A stretch of DNA of 16,888 bases from positions 1 to 16,888 of the forward strand of contig CAMLSG010000112.1 in the NCBI GenBank assembly GCA_946482635.1. Reading direction: 5' to 3'. Origin of the DNA: an uncultured Duganella sp. (lineage in GTDB: Bacteria; Pseudomonadota; Gammaproteobacteria; Burkholderiales; Burkholderiaceae). The position numbers and the translations under genes were made by a program. The notes beneath the pieces were generated by a model. It did no database searches, was not told the DNA's origin, and saw only the letters and a list, made by a program, of their open reading frames with translations. Within the stretch, counting starts at the first letter, position 1, and every line of letters begins with the position of its first letter. Shown in pieces: positions 13,285 to 16,888 of the stretch.

Positions 13285-14325
13285 TTACTGGGCTGCGGTG
13301 GTGAAGGTCCAGCTTTTGTTGATGGCTTTTCCATCCACCATGGCGATCAAGGCCACGCTGTAAGAAGTACTCGCCTTCAGTCGCTGCACTGGCACCAGCG
13401 TGGCGGTGAAGCCCTGCATATTGCTGTCGTCGGTCAGCGCCGGGCCGTTGGTCGTGATCACCGGGCCAAGCTTGCCTCCCTTGTTGACCAGGATACGCGC
13501 ATCGACTGCCGTGCCACCGGCAGGCGTCAGGCTGAACTGGCTGATCGCTATCGGCGCCGTCACGGCCATCCCCCTGGTTTCGAAGCTGACGGTAACCGGC
13601 GTCCCCGCCTCGACCAGGTCTGGAACCGGTGTCGGCGTTTCAGTGCGATTGAAGAACACAAACGGTACATCCGCCTGGTTAGCGTAAGGATATGCACGAA
13701 TACTGCCCGCCCCCGGCAACTGCGCTGCTTGCGAGGTACTCGTGGCGACATCCACTACGCAGAGCGTTGACGCGCCCTCCGCCGGATTGAAGTTGTTTGC
13801 AGCCACGCCGATATCGATCGTGCTGGCAAACAGCAGGGCCGCGTGATAGACCGAATTGGCCCACTCCGCAACACAGGTCATGTACTTGTCGGTACCGACC
13901 GTGCTGTAGATCGCTTCGCCCGACACGGCAGCGGAATAACCTGCCGCGGCGATGCGGTCGGCAGCACGGACACCTGTGTAGCCCGGCTTGCCAGCCGTTT
14001 CGCCATGCAGTTCGCTGATGCCGTTCTGGTTGATGTAGCTCCAGTGCGCCTGTGCCGACTTGTCCAGCAACAGGCTCTGGGCCAAGAGCCCCGAGCCGAT
14101 CTTGCCGCGCAAGGCGTTGATGGCGTTGAAGATACTGAGATTGCCGCTGCCGGCCGCATAGGTTGGGGCCGGAACCGAAGTGACGATATTGCCTTCCGTT
14201 GGCGACGGCAGGCTAGGCGGTGGATTGTTCGCCGCCACCGGTGCGCTCCCCGACCCGCCGCCACCGCCGCATCCCGCCAGCAGCAACGTCAACACCAGCG
14301 CTGGATAACTACGGGAATTAAGCAT
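13285..14325 (-). CDS. CAP (SCP/PR1)-domain lipoprotein
   Basis: A 346-residue predicted outer-membrane or periplasmic lipoprotein. The signal peptide ends in a lipobox, LLAG-C19, followed by a glycine/serine linker. A CAP domain covers about residues 62-200: FNAINALRGKIG, HWSYINQNGISELHGE, AAGYSAAVSGEAIY and AEWANSVYHAALL. H107, E137 and H161, with E154 as a candidate, are at the positions of the CAP cavity tetrad. C151 and C189 could form a disulfide. The C-terminal part (about 205-346) is a beta-rich region ending SYSVALIAMVDGKAINKSWT, similar to Ig-like repeats. The ATG at 14325 has GGGAGG six bases upstream and overlaps the PEP-CTERM gene by eight bases. The role of bacterial CAP proteins is unsettled. 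Confidence 0.88.
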   Translation of the reverse strand: MLNSRSYPALVLTLLLAGCGGGGGSGSAPVAANNPPPSLPSPTEGNIVTSVPAPTYAAGSGNLSIFNAINALRGKIGSGLLAQSLLLDKSAQAHWSYINQNGISELHGETAGKPGYTGVRAADRIAAAGYSAAVSGEAIYSTVGTDKYMTCVAEWANSVYHAALLFASTIDIGVAANNFNPAEGASTLCVVDVATSTSQAAQLPGAGSIRAYPYANQADVPFVFFNRTETPTPVPDLVEAGTPVTVSFETRGMAVTAPIAISQFSLTPAGGTAVDARILVNKGGKLGPVITTNGPALTDDSNMQGFTATLVPVQRLKASTSYSVALIAMVDGKAINKSWTFTTAAQ

Positions 14326-14719
14326 GGAAGTCCTCCCGACGGCGCAGGAAAAGCAAAGCACACCCCAAAGCCATCAATGCTGCCGTTCCTGGTTCGGGAA
14401 TGGCAGCCGCAGCTTGCGGCGAGTCCGGCGCTGTAATGACCAGGGGTGCGTCGGTTTGAACATTCGTCGAAGGCAGGTAGACCTCGACGACTGGAATGAT
14501 TTCCTGTGGTGTCGGGATGGAGATAGGCGAGACCGAAGGCGCGGGCGTGCTATCGAAACTCGTCAAAGGCAAACTACTGAAAGACTGTGAAGCGGTGTTG
14601 CTGTAGCTCATGAAGCTGAATTCAATACTGTTTACGGTGCCGGGACCGGCAATCGCTTGAGCACCCGCCAGAACGGAGCAGGCCAGCAGGCAAGACTTGA
14701 ACAGCGTATTAGCTTTCAT
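14318..14719 (-). CDS. PEP-CTERM domain exported protein
   Basis: A 133-residue exosortase substrate. It has an N-terminal signal peptide (FKSCLLACSVLAGAQAIAG, cleavage near residue 22-24) and a Ser/Thr/Pro-rich middle (about 38-100) suited to glycosylation. The C-terminal sorting signal is PEPGTAALMALGCALLFL then RRRED: the PEP motif (108-110), one membrane helix and a basic cluster. Such proteins are processed by EpsH-type exosortase and linked to exopolysaccharide or floc formation. No exosortase is in the window. The ATG at 14719 has GGAG six bases upstream. An ATG four codons earlier lacks this spacing. A sigma-54 promoter precedes it, and the CAP lipoprotein gene overlaps its 3' end (ATGCTTAA). 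Confidence 0.93.
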   Translation of the reverse strand: MKANTLFKSCLLACSVLAGAQAIAGPGTVNSIEFSFMSYSNTASQSFSSLPLTSFDSTPAPSVSPISIPTPQEIIPVVEVYLPSTNVQTDAPLVITAPDSPQAAAAIPEPGTAALMALGCALLFLRRREDFHA

Positions 14720-14763
14720 ATCGCGCTCCATATTTTAGGTTGAGGAAACTACAACCTGGATGA

Positions 14764-14779
14764 AGCATCAACCGTGCCT
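14764..14779 (-). promoter_or_regulatory. Sigma-54 promoter of the PEP-CTERM/CAP operon
   Basis: On the minus strand AGGCAC-GGTTG-ATGCT keeps the invariant GG and GC doublets of the RpoN consensus TGGCAC-N5-TTGCW at exact spacing, with two of the flanking positions changed. The -12 GC lies at 14766-14765, predicting a start near 14753 and a leader of about 34 bases with a good ribosome site. Sigma-54 control by PrsK/PrsR is established for PEP-CTERM genes in related floc-forming bacteria. Confidence 0.75.
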
Positions 14780-14816
14780 ACTAACTAAGTACCTGATTAC
14801 GCTGAGTTACCCCAAC

Positions 14817-14858
14817 TTCATGCATGAAAGGTGTTAAATTTGGCGACAATTAAATTTG
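14817..14858. repeat. Palindrome and direct repeat upstream of the sigma-54 promoter
   Basis: TTCATGCATGAA (14817-14828) is a perfect 12-base palindrome centred about 70 bases upstream of the predicted start. TTAAATTTG occurs twice in direct orientation (14834-14842 and 14850-14858), 16 bases start to start, about 81-105 bases upstream. These lie where enhancer-binding proteins of sigma-54 promoters usually bind. The stretch is strikingly AT-rich in a GC-rich genome. Confidence 0.5.
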
Positions 14859-14964
14859 CAATTAGGAAAATTTACACACGCTTCCCCGGCAATCGAACGC
14901 AACCGGGCTCGGGAAATTGTTAAAATACGTGTTTCCCTTACCAACGCATGAGAAAGAGAAGCAG

Positions 14965-15186
14965 GTGTCTACTTGGGTTATCGGGTACCGGAATGCCGAC
15001 CGGTCAGAGCATCAGATAACGGCAGATGCGGCTGGTGTGCTGACCGAGCAAGGCGCCGCCATGCTGGTTAGCGACTACCTTCGGCAGCAACAATTGGCGA
15101 AGGATGGGGGCCAAATGGCTACAGAGCAGTACAACTTCCAGATTATCCACATTCATCAAATTCCTGGCGACGCTGAAAGCGCGTGA
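14965..15186 (+). CDS. Small hypothetical protein
   Basis: A 73-residue protein of no family I recognise. It is soluble and without cysteine: it begins STWVIGYRNADRSEHQITA, has a central helix-like segment (EQGAAMLVSDYLRQQQLAKD) and ends FQIIHIHQIPGDAESA. The GTG at 14965 is preferred because a purine-rich AAGAGAAG lies just upstream and because a probable -10, TAAAAT (14921-14926), sits inside the longer TTG-started frame at 14917. No matching -35 is clear. Its last 44 bases overlap the 3' end of the convergent ABC transporter gene. The ordered protein-like composition favours a real gene, but the evidence is modest. Confidence 0.6.
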   Translation: MSTWVIGYRNADRSEHQITADAAGVLTEQGAAMLVSDYLRQQQLAKDGGQMATEQYNFQIIHIHQIPGDAESA

Positions 15187-16888
15187 ACACGGTGCCTTGC
15201 GGCGCGGCGTCCGTCCTTTTCGCTACCTCATGCAACTCCCACCCGCCGTCGCCCTTCAATCGCAACACATGCGTATGGTGGCGCCGTACAGCTGAACGGT
15301 GGGCAATGCTGATCAAGGTAGCCCCGCTCTCGCGCAAGCGCTGGTATAGCGATGCCTCATTGCCGCTGTCGAGCGCACTGGTCGCCTCGTCCAGGATCAC
15401 GATTCCCGGCTGATGCACCAGCACGCGGCCAAAGGCAAGCCGTTGCTGCTCGCCCACGGACAGCAGTTTCAGCCAATCCTCTACCGCATCCAAGCCCCCG
15501 ACACGCTCTGCGAGCTGCGGCAGGTGTACCTGTTCCAGAATCTGCAGCAACTGCTGGTCGCTCAAGCTGCTCTGCACGCTTGGGTAGATCAGCTGGCTAC
15601 GCAGCGTGCCATGCTGCAGGTAAGGCTGCTGCGGCAGGAAGAAAAACTCTTCGAACGGTGGATGATGAATCAGGCCACTACCGGTATCCCACAGGCCTGC
15701 AATGGCCCGCAACAGCGAACTCTTTCCGCAGCCGCTATCGCCCGTAATGAGCAGCGCATCGCCCGGCGCGAGCACGAACGACAAGTCCTTGACAAGTACC
15801 CGTTCAGATTGAGGCGGGCAGACGGTCAGTGCATCCACGGCGATCTGCTTGCCAGGCTGCATGCGGATGTGCGAACGCCCATTGGCGGCAACAGGTGTGC
15901 CACCTGTCGCCGGCAACACCAGCTTCGACAACGTCTGCAGGCGTTCGGTTCCCGCCACAAAGCGGCTCAGGCTTTCGAAGTTGTCGACGATAACGCCAAC
16001 CGCGCCAAGCACTGCGGTAAATGCACCGGCTGCCTGTATTGCCCGCCCTACTTCAAGCTCGCCGGACAACACGGCATCCGCCAGGATCACCCCAGGCAGC
16101 ACCAGGGTGAGCTGGCTGAAAGTGCGCTGGAACAGGTTCAGCGTGCGCTGCTTCTTGATCAGCCTGCTGTAATTGAGATAGACCTTGTCGAACTTGTTGT
16201 CGATGTAAGCGCGCTCCTGCGCCTCGCCACGGTAGAAGGCAATTGATTCGGCGTTCTCCCGCAAGCGCATCAGGCCAAAGCGAAAGTCCGCTTCGCGCCG
16301 CAATTGCCAGAAATTGAGCCGGATCAGCGGATTGCCGAAAACGTAGAGCGCAAGCACGGTACCCGTCACGGCGTACACGGCCAGCACGCCTACCAGCAAA
16401 TGCGAGATCGTCCACAACACGGAGCTGAAGGCGACCAGCTGCATGATCGAACCCAGGAAGATCAGCAGGAAGTGAATGGACCGGCCGGTAAACGTATTGA
16501 TGTCTTCGCTGATACGCTGGTCGGGATTGTCGATCTCGCCTTCCGAGGTCAATGCGTAGTACTTGCGCCCTTCAAGGTATCCGTCAAGAAAACGGCCTGT
16601 GAGCCAGCGCCGCCAGCGGTTGGCGAACATGTCGCGCATGTAGTAATAGAACGCATAGATGGGTACCGCAAACGCCAGGATGAACAGGCATGCCCGCACC
16701 GACTTCCAGAACCTGTCGCCATCGCGCCCCGCCAGCGCCGAGGTCATTTCGCCGGACTGATTGTTCAGCATGACCGCCAGCTCGGTTTCGGCGAGCATCA
16801 ATACGATCAACAGCAGCAACAGGCCCCAGGCCGTCTTCTTTTCATTTCCCAGCCAGTAAGGTTTGGCGACGCTGATGAACTGCTTCCA
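15143..16888 (-). CDS. ABC transporter, fused permease-ATPase (YddA/SbmA-BacA type), N-terminally cut by the window
   Basis: C-terminal 581 residues of a half-transporter with permease and ATPase on one chain. The visible part opens WKQFISVAKPYWLGNEKKTA, typical of the SbmA/BacA-like (ABC_membrane_2) region, then continues through several membrane helices. In the ATPase domain the Walker A motif (GDSGCGKSS, about 15718-15749), Q loop (FLPQQPYLQ), signature LSVGEQQR (about 15441-15467), Walker B (IVILDEATSALD, about 15368-15403) and H loop (ISIAHRS) are all intact, so it should hydrolyse ATP. The substrate is unknown: relatives import peptides or cobalamin-like compounds, or have no known cargo. 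The frame is open to base 16888, and the true start lies beyond. About 25 residues follow the core ATPase and overlap the small convergent gene. Confidence 0.92.
   Translation of the reverse strand, partial: WKQFISVAKPYWLGNEKKTAWGLLLLLIVLMLAETELAVMLNNQSGEMTSALAGRDGDRFWKSVRACLFILAFAVPIYAFYYYMRDMFANRWRRWLTGRFLDGYLEGRKYYALTSEGEIDNPDQRISEDINTFTGRSIHFLLIFLGSIMQLVAFSSVLWTISHLLVGVLAVYAVTGTVLALYVFGNPLIRLNFWQLRREADFRFGLMRLRENAESIAFYRGEAQERAYIDNKFDKVYLNYSRLIKKQRTLNLFQRTFSQLTLVLPGVILADAVLSGELEVGRAIQAAGAFTAVLGAVGVIVDNFESLSRFVAGTERLQTLSKLVLPATGGTPVAANGRSHIRMQPGKQIAVDALTVCPPQSERVLVKDLSFVLAPGDALLITGDSGCGKSSLLRAIAGLWDTGSGLIHHPPFEEFFFLPQQPYLQHGTLRSQLIYPSVQSSLSDQQLLQILEQVHLPQLAERVGGLDAVEDWLKLLSVGEQQRLAFGRVLVHQPGIVILDEATSALDSGNEASLYQRLRESGATLISIAHRSAVRRHHTHVLRLKGDGGWELHEVAKRTDAAPQGTVFTRFQRRQEFDECG

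Noticed and set aside
15413..16246. 277-codon open frame on the plus strand inside the ABC transporter
   Set aside because: The minus-strand frame has every ABC ATPase motif. The plus frame has none.

Overview
The window looks like the chromosome of an Oxalobacteraceae-type betaproteobacterium (Massilia/Telluria/Duganella neighbourhood). The reasons are its high GC content, a PEP-CTERM exosortase substrate, an E. coli-type 4Fe-4S Fnr, a DUF3079 protein, and many sensor kinases. The assignment is by gene character only, not by a database search. I see no tRNA, rRNA, CRISPR array, insertion sequence or phage gene. Coding density is high and no gene-free stretch exceeds 300 bases.

Left part (1-2240, + strand). 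A LysR regulator is followed by a single-domain bacteriohemerythrin whose promoter has an Fnr-type box at the class II position. Next is a MerR regulator (AdhR/NmlR type, but without cysteine) whose ATG lies at the predicted transcription start. It overlaps a carboxymuconolactone decarboxylase-like gene by 47 bases.

Central regulatory block (2212-6892, - strand). Four signalling genes overlap end to start: a PAS-PAS histidine kinase, a stand-alone receiver, a receiver-HisKA_3 kinase and a NarL/FixJ response regulator. An Fnr gene follows 101 bases downstream and has its own strong terminator. The second PAS of the first kinase keeps the haem-ligand histidine and distal arginine of FixL at the FixL spacing. 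The order FixL-like kinase, FixJ-class regulator, Fnr-family regulator recalls the alphaproteobacterial FixL-FixJ-FixK cascade with a two-component relay inserted. A perfect 16-base palindrome containing an Fnr-type box lies upstream of the block, between it and a divergent short DksA/TraR-like zinc-finger gene. Together with the box before the bacteriohemerythrin this suggests a local oxygen-sensing circuit with feedback.

Middle right (6953-13234). This part holds a proline-rich single-span membrane protein, a CHASE8-like/HAMP/PAS sensor kinase without an adjacent response regulator, an Hsp20 chaperone, an orphan family 1 solute-binding protein, a DUF3079 protein, and a flavodoxin-fold protein with an unusual five-cysteine cluster and a long N-terminal extension.

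Right end (13285-16888). A PEP-CTERM protein and a CAP-domain lipoprotein form an overlapping two-gene operon behind a well-matched sigma-54 promoter with upstream repeats. After them come a small unrecognised gene and the C-terminal 581 residues of a YddA/SbmA-type ABC transporter that runs off the window.
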